This document shows positions 17,328 to 26,573 of a stretch of 64,000 bases of DNA, piece by piece (within the stretch, counting starts at the first letter, position 1; each line of letters begins with the position of its first letter). The DNA lies in assembly GCA_964242625.1 (NCBI GenBank), contig CAXTAO010000008.1, forward strand, positions 1 to 64,000, written 5' to 3'. The translations under genes were made by a program, and so were the position numbers. The notes beneath the pieces were generated by a model. It ran no database searches and had not been told where the DNA came from. It saw only the letters and a list, made by a program, of their open reading frames with translations. The stretch is from JASLDZ01 sp964242625 (GTDB lineage Bacteria > Pseudomonadota > Alphaproteobacteria > Caulobacterales > Caulobacteraceae).

Positions 17328-17499
17328 GGACCTGTCCGACCGACCTGAACGGCGGTTCGCTCTAAGATTGGAGATGGGCCGCGCACGAACGAGTGCGCCC
17401 GCCGGCGAGCGGCGGGCCGTGCAGAGCCGCGCTCTGTATACGAGGCGCCTCGCGGCGCCAACCCGCGACGTGGGCGCTGCGTGAGCGTAGAAGGCGCGC

Positions 17500-19398
17500 A
17501 TGGTCGACACGTCTTCCGCTTCCGCCGCCGCCAGCCCTGCCGGCCGGACTGGCGCGGGCGCCGCCCTCGTCGCCGAAATGGGGGCGGCGCGCGAGCGGCG
17601 CGAGCGCACCCGCGACGTGCGGCCGCTCGCCCGGCTGCGACCCTATGTGGTGGCGCACCGGGGCGACGCGCTCCTGGCGGGGCTATTCCTCAGCCTCTCC
17701 ACAGCCTCCACCCTGGCGCTGACGGGCGCGGCGCGGCTCGTCACCGACCACGGTTTCGCCGCGGGGTCGGCGGCGGCCGTCAACCGCTATTTCGTACTGG
17801 CGGTGGTGGTCGCCATGCTGCTGGCCGGGGCCACCGCCGCCCGGTTCTATTTCGTATCCAAGACGGGCGAGCGCGTCACCGCCGACCTCCGGCGCGACCT
17901 CTACGCCCACATACTGACGCTCGATCAGAGCTTCTTCCTGGGCGTACGCACGGGCGAGGTGCTGTCGCGCATGACCACGGACGTGGCGCTGGTGGAGAGC
18001 ATGGTGGGGTCCACCGCCTCCATCGCCTTGCGCAACCTCCTGATGACCGCCGGCTCCATCGCGCTGCTGCTGGTGGTCAGCCCCAAGCTGACGCTGGGGG
18101 TGCTCTGCCTGGTGCCCCTGGTGGTGGCCCCGATCGCCATCTTCGGCCGGCGGGTGCGCGCGCTCTCCACCGCCGCCCAGGACCGCTTCGCCGAGGCGGT
18201 GGGCACCGCGGGCGAGAGCCTGGACCAGCTCGACACGGTGCAGGCCTTCAACCGCCAGCGTTCGGCGGCCGCGCGGTTCGCCGTGGCGGTCAACACCGCC
18301 TTCGCCGCCTCGCTCAGCCGCATCCGCGCGCGGGCGGCGATGACGGCGGTGGTGATCACGCTTGTGTTCGGCGGCGTGGCGGCGGTGCTCTGGCTCGGCG
18401 CCCACGACGTGGTGGCCGGGCGCATGTCGGGCGGGGCGCTGGTGCAGTTTCTGCTGCTGTCAGTCCTTGCGGCGGGAGCGGTGGGGGCGCTGGGCGAGGT
18501 CTGGGGCGAGGTGCAGAAGGCCTCGGGCGCCATGGTGCGCATCGGCGAGATCCTGGACGCGCGGCCGACCGTGCGCGCGCCCGTCGTGCCCAAGCCGCTT
18601 CCTGAGCCCGCGCGCGGCGACATTCGCTTCGAGGACGTACGCTTCCACTACCCCGGCCGGCCAGACCTGCCAGCGCTGGACGGCTTCACCCTCCACGTGC
18701 GCCCAGGGGAGACGGTCGCGCTGGTCGGCCCGTCGGGGGGCGGCAAGTCCACCGTGCTACGGCTCCTCCTGCGCTTCTACGACCCCCAGGGCGGGACGGT
18801 GCGGCTCGACGGGGTGGACCTGCGCGACGCCGACCCGGACGCGGTGCGCGCGCGCCTCGCGCTCGTGGCGCAGGACGCGGCGCTGTTCTCCGACTCGGCC
18901 GAGGCCAACATCCGCTTCGGGCGGGAGGACGCCGCGCCCGACGAGATCCGCGCCGCCGCCCTCGCCGCGGAGGCCGACAGCTTCGTCGAGCGCCTGCCGG
19001 GCGGCTACCATGCGCCGCTGGGCGAGCGGGGGCGCTCGCTGTCGGGCGGACAGCGCCAGCGCCTCGCGATCGCCCGGGCGCTGGTGCGCGACGCCCCCGT
19101 GCTCCTCTTGGACGAGGCCACCTCCGCGCTCGACGCCGAGAGCGAGCGCCTCGTCCAGCGCGCGCTGGACGAGGCCATGCGCGGGCGCACGACGCTGGTC
19201 ATCGCCCACCGGCTGGCCACGGTGCTGCGCGCCGACCGCATCGCGGTGGTGGAGGCCGGCCGGGTGGTCGAGACGGGGGCCCATGCCGAGCTCGTGGCGC
19301 GGGGCGGGCTCTACGCCCGGCTCGCCGCCCTGCAGTTCGCCGGCGACGGCCGCGCCGCCGAGGCTCCGCCCCGGGCCGCGCTCACCGCTTCGGAATGA
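17500..19398 (+). CDS. ABC exporter, fused permease and ATPase (MsbA-like)
   Basis: A 632-residue half-transporter expected to act as a homodimer in the inner membrane. Residues about 45-345 form a six-helix ABC type 1 membrane domain with TGEVLSRMTTDV in the second intracellular loop. The ATPase domain has Walker A GPSGGGKST near 410, the signature LSGGQRQR near 514, Walker B VLLLDEATSALD near 534 and the H-loop IAHRLAT. The family includes lipid A flippases and multidrug exporters, and the sequence does not separate these. It is divergent from rpmE, and its 3' end overlaps marC by 17 bases. Confidence 0.9.
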   Translation: MVDTSSASAAASPAGRTGAGAALVAEMGAARERRERTRDVRPLARLRPYVVAHRGDALLAGLFLSLSTASTLALTGAARLVTDHGFAAGSAAAVNRYFVLAVVVAMLLAGATAARFYFVSKTGERVTADLRRDLYAHILTLDQSFFLGVRTGEVLSRMTTDVALVESMVGSTASIALRNLLMTAGSIALLLVVSPKLTLGVLCLVPLVVAPIAIFGRRVRALSTAAQDRFAEAVGTAGESLDQLDTVQAFNRQRSAAARFAVAVNTAFAASLSRIRARAAMTAVVITLVFGGVAAVLWLGAHDVVAGRMSGGALVQFLLLSVLAAGAVGALGEVWGEVQKASGAMVRIGEILDARPTVRAPVVPKPLPEPARGDIRFEDVRFHYPGRPDLPALDGFTLHVRPGETVALVGPSGGGKSTVLRLLLRFYDPQGGTVRLDGVDLRDADPDAVRARLALVAQDAALFSDSAEANIRFGREDAAPDEIRAAALAAEADSFVERLPGGYHAPLGERGRSLSGGQRQRLAIARALVRDAPVLLLDEATSALDAESERLVQRALDEAMRGRTTLVIAHRLATVLRADRIAVVEAGRVVETGAHAELVARGGLYARLAALQFAGDGRAAEAPPRAALTASE

Positions 19399-20122
19399 AC
19401 GGGAACAAGGGCTTGCCGTGGGCGGAGGCGCTCGCCGGATAGGGATTTGCGACCGACCGCCTGATGATGCCCGCGGTGGTGTCGCTGACGCCGGTGATGA
19501 TGAACTGCACGGCGAGGGCGGTCAGGATCAGCCCCAGCACCCGGACCACGATCATCGAGCCCACCTTGCCCAGCACCCGGCTGATGGCGCCGCTCGCCAG
19601 GAACACCAGGAGGCACACGAAGGAGATCGCGGCGATCGCCACGACCCCCGCCCCCATTCCCGGCCAGCCGTACTTGGACTGAGCCTCCGAGGAGAACAGC
19701 ACGACCGCCGAGATCGCGCCGGGGCCGATCAGGAGCGGCATGCCGAAGGGCACGATCATCTTCTCGAACTCGCGCCGGGCGTAGACCCCGGGGTCGACGG
19801 GCTTGCCCTCCGCGATGTCCACAGCCACCGACGGGCTGAAGTCCTTGCGCGCCATGTCGAGGCCCAGCAGCAGGAGCAGGATGCCGCCCGCGATGCGAAA
19901 CGCCGCCAGCGAGATGCCGAAGAAGCGCAGCAGCGTCAGCCCGCTGAAGAAGAACAGCAGCAGGAACACCAGCGCGAACAGCGAGACGTAGACCGCGATG
20001 CGCCAGCGTGCCTGCGGCCCCGCCCCCGTGGTCGCCGCCGCAAACAGGGGCGCGATGCCCACCGGGTCGATCAGCGCGAACAGCGCCACGAAGAAGTTGA
20101 CCGCGAAGGCGGCTTCGCCCAT
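19382..20122 (-). CDS. MarC family integral membrane protein
   Basis: A 246-residue protein with six hydrophobic segments. It begins MGEAAFAVNFFVALFALIDPVG and has the MarC hallmark FALIDPVGIAPLF and, in the second half, IVPFGMPLLIGPGAISAVV, two similar half-repeats. The family (UPF0056) was once tied to multiple antibiotic resistance, a link later withdrawn, and its function is unknown. The gene converges on the ABC exporter with overlapping 3' ends. ATG at 20122 is chosen because the extension upstream is hydrophilic and lies in the intergenic space before pyrF. Confidence 0.88.
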   Translation of the reverse strand: MGEAAFAVNFFVALFALIDPVGIAPLFAAATTGAGPQARWRIAVYVSLFALVFLLLFFFSGLTLLRFFGISLAAFRIAGGILLLLLGLDMARKDFSPSVAVDIAEGKPVDPGVYARREFEKMIVPFGMPLLIGPGAISAVVLFSSEAQSKYGWPGMGAGVVAIAAISFVCLLVFLASGAISRVLGKVGSMIVVRVLGLILTALAVQFIITGVSDTTAGIIRRSVANPYPASASAHGKPLFPFIPKR

Positions 20123-20207
20123 CCCGCCCTCCCGAGCCGAAGCCGCTCGCGCGGCGGCGCGGGAGCTATAGTGCCCCGGCGTGCGCCCGCAACCACCGGA
20201 GCGCGAC

Positions 20208-20918
20208 ATGACCGCCGACCCCCGCCTCTACGTCGCCCTCGATCTTCCCAACCGTGCCGGCGCCGAAGCGATGGTCGAGCGGCTGGGTCCGGCGGTCTCG
20301 TCCTACAAGATCGGGCTGCAGCTCCTGGCGGGGGAGGGTATGGCGCTCGGTCGCGCGCTCGCCGCCGCCGGGCGTTCGGTGTTCCTCGACTGGAAGCTCC
20401 ACGATATCGGCGCGACGGTGGAGAAGGCGGCCGCCGCCATCGCGGCGCAGGGCGTGTGCGACCTCCTCACCGTTCACGCCGAGCCGCAGGTCATGGCGGC
20501 GGCGGTGCGCGGCCGCGGCGGCGAGCGGCGCTGCCGCATCCTGGGCGTGACGGTGCTGACCAGCCTCTCCGACGCCGACCTGCAGGACCTCGGCTACGAC
20601 CTCCCCGTCTCCGCCCTGGTCGAGCGCCGCATCCGCCAGGCGGTGGACGCGGGCCTCGACGGCGTGGTCGCCTCGCCGCAAGAGGCGGCGCTGGCGCGGC
20701 GGATCGGCGGGCCGGACTTCCTGGTCGTCACCCCCGGCGTGCGCCCGGCCGGCTCGGCCGCCGACGACCAGGCGCGCGCGGCGACGCCCGCCGAGGCCTT
20801 GGCGGCCGGGGCGAGCGCGCTCGTGGTGGGTCGTCCCGTCACCGCCGCGGCCGACCCCCGCGCGGCGGCGGAGGCGATCTCCACCGAGATGGCCGCGGCG
20901 GAGATGGCGGCCGCCTGA
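20208..20918 (+). CDS. pyrF: Orotidine-5'-phosphate decarboxylase
   Basis: PyrF decarboxylates OMP to UMP, the last step of de novo pyrimidine synthesis. The 236-residue TIM barrel has LYVALDLPN near the start, the catalytic FLDWKLHDIGATV motif (Lys and Asp residues of the DxKxxD tetrad), and TPGVRP and VVGRPVT phosphate-binding loops. ATG at 20208 has GGAG seven bases upstream; a GTG nine codons earlier is less likely. It is divergent from marC and ends two bases from the stop of the convergent gene. Confidence 0.93.
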   Translation: MTADPRLYVALDLPNRAGAEAMVERLGPAVSSYKIGLQLLAGEGMALGRALAAAGRSVFLDWKLHDIGATVEKAAAAIAAQGVCDLLTVHAEPQVMAAAVRGRGGERRCRILGVTVLTSLSDADLQDLGYDLPVSALVERRIRQAVDAGLDGVVASPQEAALARRIGGPDFLVVTPGVRPAGSAADDQARAATPAEALAAGASALVVGRPVTAAADPRAAAEAISTEMAAAEMAAA

Positions 20919-20920
20919 CC

Positions 20921-21598
20921 TCAGCCGTGCTTGTGGCCGCAGTTGCAGGGCTTGGGCGCGGGCGGGGGCGTCCAGCCGCCGTGGCCGCCGCAGGTGTTGC
21001 AGCCGTGGCCGCCCCAGTTGCCGCCCTTGAAGCTGAAGCCGTTCTTGATGTTGACGTTCACGTTGGCGACGGCCTTGGCGTTGGCCTGGCTGTAGGCCGC
21101 TGACTGAGCGTAGGCGTTCGCGTTGGCCTGGGCCTGGGCGTGGGCCGCGGTGAAGTTCGAGATGTCGCCGAAGCCCTGCACCTCGAAGTTGCCGCCGGCG
21201 TAGCCGCCGCCGCCACCGCCGCCGCCTGAGGTGTCGCCCACGCCGCCGGAGAACTCACCGCCTACCGTCACGTACTCGGGCTGGGCGTAGGCGTAAGCGG
21301 GCACGCAGGCCGTCACGCATCCCACGACGGGCGCGGGGGGCGCGTAGCCGTAGGCCGGGGCCGGAGCGTAGGCGCGCGGCGCAGGGGGCGCATAGCCCTG
21401 GCCGTAGCCGTAGGCAGGGGCTGCGGGATAGGCGAGGGCGGCGTAGGCCGGGGCGGGACCGTAGCGGTCGCCGCTCGGCGCGGGGGCGTAGCCGTAGGGG
21501 CCGGCGGCGACGCAGCCCGCAACGCCGCACGCCAGGGCGGCGGTGGCGGGCAAGGCGGCCGAGGCGGCCAGGACGGCGGTGAGAAGGCGGGCCGACAT
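20921..21598 (-). CDS. Secreted Ala/Tyr/Gly/Pro-rich low-complexity protein
   Basis: I do not recognise a family. The 225-residue product has a signal peptide (about 1-23), then a region of repeated YGYAP, APAYGY and PAPRAY units (about 33-105), a Gly-rich stretch with eight consecutive Gly, and a segment (about 150-185) in which nearly every second residue is Ala or Val (AHAQAQANANAYAQ and VANVNVNI). The tail holds two Cys/His groups, CNTCGGHGG and CNCGHKHG, that could bind metal or cross-link. Cysteine pairs also occur at ACGVAGC and GCVTAC. The make-up suggests an extracellular structural or self-assembling protein; this is inference. It converges on pyrF with a two-base gap. Confidence 0.65.
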   Translation of the reverse strand: MSARLLTAVLAASAALPATAALACGVAGCVAAGPYGYAPAPSGDRYGPAPAYAALAYPAAPAYGYGQGYAPPAPRAYAPAPAYGYAPPAPVVGCVTACVPAYAYAQPEYVTVGGEFSGGVGDTSGGGGGGGGYAGGNFEVQGFGDISNFTAAHAQAQANANAYAQSAAYSQANAKAVANVNVNIKNGFSFKGGNWGGHGCNTCGGHGGWTPPPAPKPCNCGHKHG

Positions 21599-21819
21599 GG
21601 AGGGCGTCTCCGAGGAGGGCGGGCGCCATGAGGAGCGCCCCGATGCCACCCTCCTCTCAAGACCGGCGCCGCTCCCGCCCCGCCATTCACACGCCTACCG
21701 GGCGAGCCCGCGAGGCTAGGATTCGCCGGACGCGGGAGCGGGTTCTCACCATGAGCGAGCTCTCCGACCACCGGCTCCCGCCCGGCGCGAGCCGGCCGGC
21801 CTGCGAGAGACGCTAAGCC

Positions 21820-22059
21820 TCAGAAATCTACGGCTATTCCCTTGCGCTCCCAGTCGCCGTAGCGCGTCGGCTCGGGGCCGGAGGGGCCGCCCTGCTCGCC
21901 CGGGCGCGCCTGCGCCTCCTCGGCGTCGCGGCGCGCCTGCGCCTCCTCAAGCGCGCGGAGGGCGGCGGGACTGAGCGACCGCTCGACAGGCGCCGTCCCG
22001 GGATCGGACGTGCCAGGGCGGGACGTCGAGGGAGAAGGCGGCGGGATCACGGTCGGCAT
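21820..22059 (-). CDS. DUF1674 protein, succinate dehydrogenase assembly factor 4-like
   Basis: A 79-residue protein whose C-terminus GPEPTRYGDWERKGIAVDF is the DUF1674/SDHAF4 signature. In mitochondria SDHAF4 binds the flavinated SdhA subunit and promotes complex II assembly; the bacterial homologues are presumed similar. The N-terminal half is a disordered Pro/Ser-rich and charged stretch. It is divergent from rsmB with 90 bases between starts, an arrangement common in alphaproteobacteria. Confidence 0.85.
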   Translation of the reverse strand: MPTVIPPPSPSTSRPGTSDPGTAPVERSLSPAALRALEEAQARRDAEEAQARPGEQGGPSGPEPTRYGDWERKGIAVDF

Positions 22060-22149
22060 GGCGGAAGCTCCTCGGCCCTACAGATAGGCGGCCGGAGCCG
22101 GCGCGGGAGCGCTCGCGCGGTCGGCGCGAGGCGACTATGTGCGTGCGCC

Positions 22150-23502
22150 ATGAGCGTCACCCCCGCCCGTCCGCCCGCGCGGCGGCCGCCCCAGCGCCGA
22201 GCGAGCGCGCCTCCGCCCGGCCTGGACGCCCGGCGCGCGGCGCTGCGGCGGATCGAGGCCGCCCTGGCGCGCCGGGGCGGGGCGGAGGGCGACCGCGCCC
22301 TCCTCGCCGCGGAGGCCGCGCTCGACGGGCGCGACCGCGCCTTCGCCCGCCGGCTCGCCCAGGCGGTGCTGCGACGGGCGCCCTCGCTCGACCGGGTGCT
22401 CGACAGCCGGCTACAGCGGCCGCCGCCGCCGGAGGTGCGCGCCCTGCTGCGGCTCGGGCTGGCGCAGTTCGCGCTTCTGGAGACGCCCGCCTTCGCCGCC
22501 GTCTCCACCACCCTGGCGCTGGCGGAGGCGGAGCCGGCGACGCGTCCTTTCCGCGGCCTCCTCACCGCCGTCCTGCGCGGGCTCGACCGCGAGGGCGCCG
22601 CCGCCCGGCTGGCCGCCGAGCCGCCGGAAGGCGACGTGGCGCCGTGGCTCCTCGCCCGCTGGCGCGCCGCCTACGGCGAGGCGGCCGCTCTGGCGCTGGC
22701 CGCCGCCGGACGCGACGAACCGCCGACCGACCTCACCCCGCGCGATCCCGCGACGGCCCCGGCGCTGGCGGACGCGCTGGAGGGCGAGCGCCTGCCGACG
22801 GGCTCCGTGCGCGTGCGCGGGCGCGGCGATCCGAGCGGCTGGCCGAACTTCGAGGACGGCGGCTGGTGGGTGCAGGACGCCGCCGCGGCCATCCCCGCGC
22901 GGATGTTGGCCATGCGGCCAGGGGAGACCGCGCTCGACCTCTGCGCCGCACCCGGCGGCAAGCTGCTGCAGCTCGCGACCGCCGGCGCGCGCGTCACCGC
23001 CCTCGACCGCTCGGCCGAGCGGCTTAGCCGAGTCCAGGAGAACCTCCGCCGCACGGGGCTGGAAGCCGAGCTCGTGGCCGCCGAGGCCGCGGGCTGGGAC
23101 GACCCGCGCCGCTTCGACGCCGTGCTGCTGGACGCGCCGTGCTCGGCCACCGGCACCTTCCGTCGCCACCCCGAGGTGCTGCAACTCGCCCGGCCGTCAG
23201 ACATCGCGGGGCTCGCCGCCGCCCAGGCGCGCCTTTTGGACGCCGCCGCCGACCGGGTCGCGCCGGGCGGGCGCCTCGTCCTGTGCACGTGCTCGCTCGA
23301 ACCGGAGGAGGGCGAGGCGCTGGTCGCGCCCTTTCTCGCGCGCAGGCCCGAGTTCCGCGTCACCCCCGCCCAGCCCGAGGCGCTGGGGCTTCCGCCCGAG
23401 GCGGCGACCGGGGCCGGAGGGCTGCGCCTGCGACCAGACCTGTGGGAACAGCGCGGCGGGATGGACGGTTTCTTCGCGGTCAGGCTGGACCGCGCCCCCT
23501 GA
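22150..23502 (+). CDS. rsmB: 16S rRNA (cytosine-C5)-methyltransferase RsmB
   Basis: RsmB methylates C967 of 16S rRNA. The 450-residue protein has an N-terminal NusB-like RNA-binding domain (about 25-150, with FARRLAQAVLRR and PAFAAVSTTLALAE) and a C-terminal SAM domain. The SAM site reads LDLCAAPGGKLLQLA, the first catalytic loop DAPCSATGTFRRHPEV and the nucleophile loop LCTCSLEPEEGE. It follows the divergent SDHAF4-like gene and precedes a small lipoprotein gene. Confidence 0.92.
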   Translation: MSVTPARPPARRPPQRRASAPPPGLDARRAALRRIEAALARRGGAEGDRALLAAEAALDGRDRAFARRLAQAVLRRAPSLDRVLDSRLQRPPPPEVRALLRLGLAQFALLETPAFAAVSTTLALAEAEPATRPFRGLLTAVLRGLDREGAAARLAAEPPEGDVAPWLLARWRAAYGEAAALALAAAGRDEPPTDLTPRDPATAPALADALEGERLPTGSVRVRGRGDPSGWPNFEDGGWWVQDAAAAIPARMLAMRPGETALDLCAAPGGKLLQLATAGARVTALDRSAERLSRVQENLRRTGLEAELVAAEAAGWDDPRRFDAVLLDAPCSATGTFRRHPEVLQLARPSDIAGLAAAQARLLDAAADRVAPGGRLVLCTCSLEPEEGEALVAPFLARRPEFRVTPAQPEALGLPPEAATGAGGLRLRPDLWEQRGGMDGFFAVRLDRAP

Positions 23503-23576
23503 CGTTCAGCGCGGGTTCAGCCGCCGGCGTCCATCCGACCACCCTCGCCCTCAGCCTCCCAGAACACCAGTCGCCC

Positions 23577-24098
23577 ATGATCCGTGCAGCCCGCCCCCTC
23601 GCCGCCCTGCTCCTGTCCGGGCTGGCCGTCTCCGGCCTCGCCGCGTGCGAGAGCGACCTCGGGCCGTCGCGCTACGGCCCTTACGAGGCGGGCGTGCCCG
23701 CCCGGGTCGAGGAGGGGCGCGTTGTTTCCTTCCGGCCAATCCGCTTCGGCGATCCGCAGAACGTCAACGGCGCCACCACCGCGGGCGTGATCGGCGGCGG
23801 CGCGCTGGGCGCGTCGCTCGGCGGCGACACGGGCGGCAGCGTCGCTGGCGGCCTCCTGGGCGCGGTGGTGGGCGGCGTCGTCGGCCACGAGCTCGGCAAG
23901 AGCGGCGAGCGCAACGGCTTCGCCTATGTGATCCGCATGCGCGACGGGCGCCAGCTCGAGGTGCCCCAGGCCGACCGCTACCCCATCCCGGACGGGACGC
24001 GCGTCAACGTCGTGTTCGGTCCGCGCGTGCGGGTCGAGCCGATCGGCCAGGCCTACTACGGCCCGTCGCCTCCGCCGCCGCCGCCCCGCGCCTACTGA
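23577..24098 (+). CDS. Outer-membrane lipoprotein with glycine zipper (SlyB-like)
   Basis: A 173-residue lipoprotein. The signal ends in the lipobox LAAC (Cys at about 23), which would be lipidated. Residues about 60-105 form a glycine-zipper membrane hairpin (TTAGVIGGGALGASLGG, then GGSVAGGLLGAVVGGVVGHELG) as in SlyB/Rick_17kDa_Anti proteins. A C-terminal beta region (VIRMRDGRQLEV, GTRVNVVFGPRVRV) and a Pro-rich tail follow. The family supports outer-membrane integrity. It lies between rsmB and rpe on the same strand. Confidence 0.87.
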   Translation: MIRAARPLAALLLSGLAVSGLAACESDLGPSRYGPYEAGVPARVEEGRVVSFRPIRFGDPQNVNGATTAGVIGGGALGASLGGDTGGSVAGGLLGAVVGGVVGHELGKSGERNGFAYVIRMRDGRQLEVPQADRYPIPDGTRVNVVFGPRVRVEPIGQAYYGPSPPPPPPRAY

Positions 24099-24165
24099 CG
24101 AGCGCCCGCGGCGGATCGCCGACCCGGCTTGCGCCCTGGCGCAGGCGGGAGCTATCGCCTCCCCG

Positions 24166-24840
24166 ATGGCCAAGCCGCTGCGCATCGCCCCGTCCATACT
24201 GTCGGCCGACTTCTCCCGCCTGGGCGAGGAGGCGGTCGCCATGGAGCGCGCGGGCGCGGACCAGCTGCACGTGGACGTGATGGACGGCCACTTCGTGCCC
24301 AACATCAGCTTCGGCCCGGTCGTGATGCAGGCGCTGCGACCCCACGTCTCCGTCCCCTTCGACGTGCACCTGATGATCTCGCCGGTGGATCCCTACCTCG
24401 ACGCCCTGCGCGCGGCGGGGGCGGACGCCATGACCGTGCACCCCGAAGCGGGCCCGCACCTCGACCGCACCCTGCGCCGCATCCGCGAGCTGGGCGCGCG
24501 CGCCGGGGTGGCGTTCGATCCCTCCACCCCCGTCGAGGTGGTCGACGACCTGCTCGAACAGGTCGACGTCCTGCTCGTGATGACGGTGAACCCGGGCTTC
24601 GGCGGCCAGAGCTTCATCCCGGCCCAGCTGCGCAAGGTCGAGCGGCTGCGGCGCCTGGTCGAGGCCTCGGGGCTGCCCATCGACGTAGGAGTGGACGGCG
24701 GCGTCGACCCCCAGTCGGCGCGGCGCTGCGTGGACGCGGGGGCGGACGTGCTCGTCGCAGGGGGCTCGGCCTTTCGCGGCGGGCCGGGCGCCTACGCCGA
24801 CAACCTCCGCGCGCTGCGGGGCGGACCCGCCGCCGCATGA
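24166..24840 (+). CDS. rpe: Ribulose-phosphate 3-epimerase
   Basis: Rpe interconverts ribulose 5-phosphate and xylulose 5-phosphate in the pentose phosphate or Calvin cycles. The 224-residue barrel carries IAPSILSADFSRLG, the metal-binding HVDVMDGHFVPNISFGP and DVHLMI motifs, MTVNPGFGGQ and DGGVDP. Its stop overlaps the start of the heparinase-like gene (ATGA at 24837), indicating translational coupling. Confidence 0.95.
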   Translation: MAKPLRIAPSILSADFSRLGEEAVAMERAGADQLHVDVMDGHFVPNISFGPVVMQALRPHVSVPFDVHLMISPVDPYLDALRAAGADAMTVHPEAGPHLDRTLRRIRELGARAGVAFDPSTPVEVVDDLLEQVDVLLVMTVNPGFGGQSFIPAQLRKVERLRRLVEASGLPIDVGVDGGVDPQSARRCVDAGADVLVAGGSAFRGGPGAYADNLRALRGGPAAA

Positions 24841-26573
24841 CCGCGGGCGCGGGCCGCGTCGCCGCCACCCTGTTCGCCCGTCGCGTGCGCGACGAGTGGT
24901 GGGGCGCGCCGGTGCACGCCGCGCTCTTGGGCCGCCCCGCCGCGGCGGGCTTCGCCATCGCGCCGCGGGACCCGCGTCCGGCCGACGCCGCGGAAGGCGC
25001 CTCTGTGCTCAAAGGTCGCTTCGCGTTCGCCGGGGCGGAACTCGACGCGGGGACGGGCGGCGACCCGTGGGACCGGCCCAGTCCCTCGCGCCGCTTCGCC
25101 GTCGAGCTGCACCGCTTCACCTGGCTGCCCGGCCTGCTGACGCTGGGCGAGGCGGGCGCGCTGGAGGCGCTGCGGCTCTGGCTCGGGTGGGAGGCGCTCT
25201 TCGGCCGCCGCCCCGAGCCCTTCAGTTGGGGCGCCGAGGTGCTTGAGCGGCGCGTCTTCCACCTCGCCTGCGGCGCAGGGCCGCTGCGCGCGATCGCCTC
25301 TGACGTGGAGACGGAGGCGCTGGCCGCCAGCCTGTCGCGCCAGGCGCGCCACCTCCTCGACCTCGACGACGGCCCCGCCCGCCGCGCCGAGCGGTGCGCC
25401 GCCGCGGCCCTCGCGGGGGCGGCGCTCGACGGCCCGGCCGGCGACGGACTGCTCCGCCGCGCCCTGCCCCGCCTCGCCGAGGCGCTGGAGGCGGCGGTGC
25501 CGCCCGACGGCGTCGTGCGCACCCGCGCGCCCGAGCAGGGGCTCGAGCTCCTGTTCGACCTCGCCGCGCTGGACGACGCGCTCGCCCAGCGCGGCCTGTC
25601 GCCCCCCGAGGCCGTGCCGCGCGCCGCCGACCGGCTGGGCGGCGCCATTCCCATCTTCCGCCTGGGCGACGGCGCCCTCGCCGCGCTGAACGGCGGCGGC
25701 CCCGGCGCGCCCGAGCGGCTGCGGGCGGTCGCGGCGCTGTCGGAGGCGGAGGACGCCTACGAACGCACGCCCCAGAGCGGCTACCACCGGCTGGAGGGCG
25801 CGCGCCTGCGCGTGGTGATCGACGCCGGGCCGCCGCCGCCCGAGGGCTGGAGCGTGTCCGCCTCCGCCCAGCCGCTGGGCCTCGCCCTTTCCTGCGGGCG
25901 CGATCGCGTGTTCGGCTCCGCCGGGTGGACGCCGGACGCCGCCGCGCCCGCGGGCCTGCGGCTGACCGCCGGCGGGTCGACGCTGGTGCTGAACGGCGCC
26001 TCGTGCGGGCGGCCGCTGACGGGCGCGTCGGCGCGTGCGCTCGGGCCGCGACTGGTGGACGGCCCGCTACGGGTGGAGGCGCGCCGGACCGACGCTCCCG
26101 GCGGCGTCTGGCTCGACCTCGCCCACGATGGCTGGGTCGCCTCCGACGGGCTCCTGCACCAGCGCCGCCTGTTCCTCGACCTGGAGCGCGAGGAGTTGCG
26201 CGGCGAGGATCGCCTCACGCCGGCGGCCGACGTACGCGCGCCGGAACGGGCGCGGTCCTTCGCCATCCTGTTCCACCTCGCGCCGGGGGTGGACGCCACC
26301 GTCGCGCGCGACGGGCGCTCCGTCCTCCTGCGCACGCCGCACGAGGGCGGCTGGCGGCTGCGCACCGACGCGCCGGAAGCGGTTCTGGAGCCCACCGTGC
26401 GGGTGGAGGCGGGCGTCGCGCGGCGGGGCCTGCAGGTGGAGCTGCGCGGCGTCACGACGCCGGGCGGGGAGGCGCGGGTGCGCTGGAAGCTCTCGGCGGT
26501 GGAGCCGCCCCCTCGCGCGCCCCGCGCCGCCGCACCCGAAGCGGTGCTCGACATGGCGCCCGCCTCCCCGTGA
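24837..26573 (+). CDS. Heparinase II/III family protein
   Basis: A 578-residue protein with an alpha-helical N-terminal half (HRFTWLPGLLTLGEAGALEAL, GLELLFDLAALDDAL) and a beta-rich C-terminal half with the heparinase II/III-type segment (YERTPQSGYHRLEGARLRVVIDAGPP). No signal peptide is visible. Enzymes of this fold cleave uronic acid polysaccharides by elimination; the gene is widespread in alphaproteobacteria between rsmB and purH and its substrate there is unknown. It overlaps rpe at the start and the CapD-like gene at the end by four bases each, so the three are co-translated. Confidence 0.82.
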   Translation: MTAGAGRVAATLFARRVRDEWWGAPVHAALLGRPAAAGFAIAPRDPRPADAAEGASVLKGRFAFAGAELDAGTGGDPWDRPSPSRRFAVELHRFTWLPGLLTLGEAGALEALRLWLGWEALFGRRPEPFSWGAEVLERRVFHLACGAGPLRAIASDVETEALAASLSRQARHLLDLDDGPARRAERCAAAALAGAALDGPAGDGLLRRALPRLAEALEAAVPPDGVVRTRAPEQGLELLFDLAALDDALAQRGLSPPEAVPRAADRLGGAIPIFRLGDGALAALNGGGPGAPERLRAVAALSEAEDAYERTPQSGYHRLEGARLRVVIDAGPPPPEGWSVSASAQPLGLALSCGRDRVFGSAGWTPDAAAPAGLRLTAGGSTLVLNGASCGRPLTGASARALGPRLVDGPLRVEARRTDAPGGVWLDLAHDGWVASDGLLHQRRLFLDLEREELRGEDRLTPAADVRAPERARSFAILFHLAPGVDATVARDGRSVLLRTPHEGGWRLRTDAPEAVLEPTVRVEAGVARRGLQVELRGVTTPGGEARVRWKLSAVEPPPRAPRAAAPEAVLDMAPASP

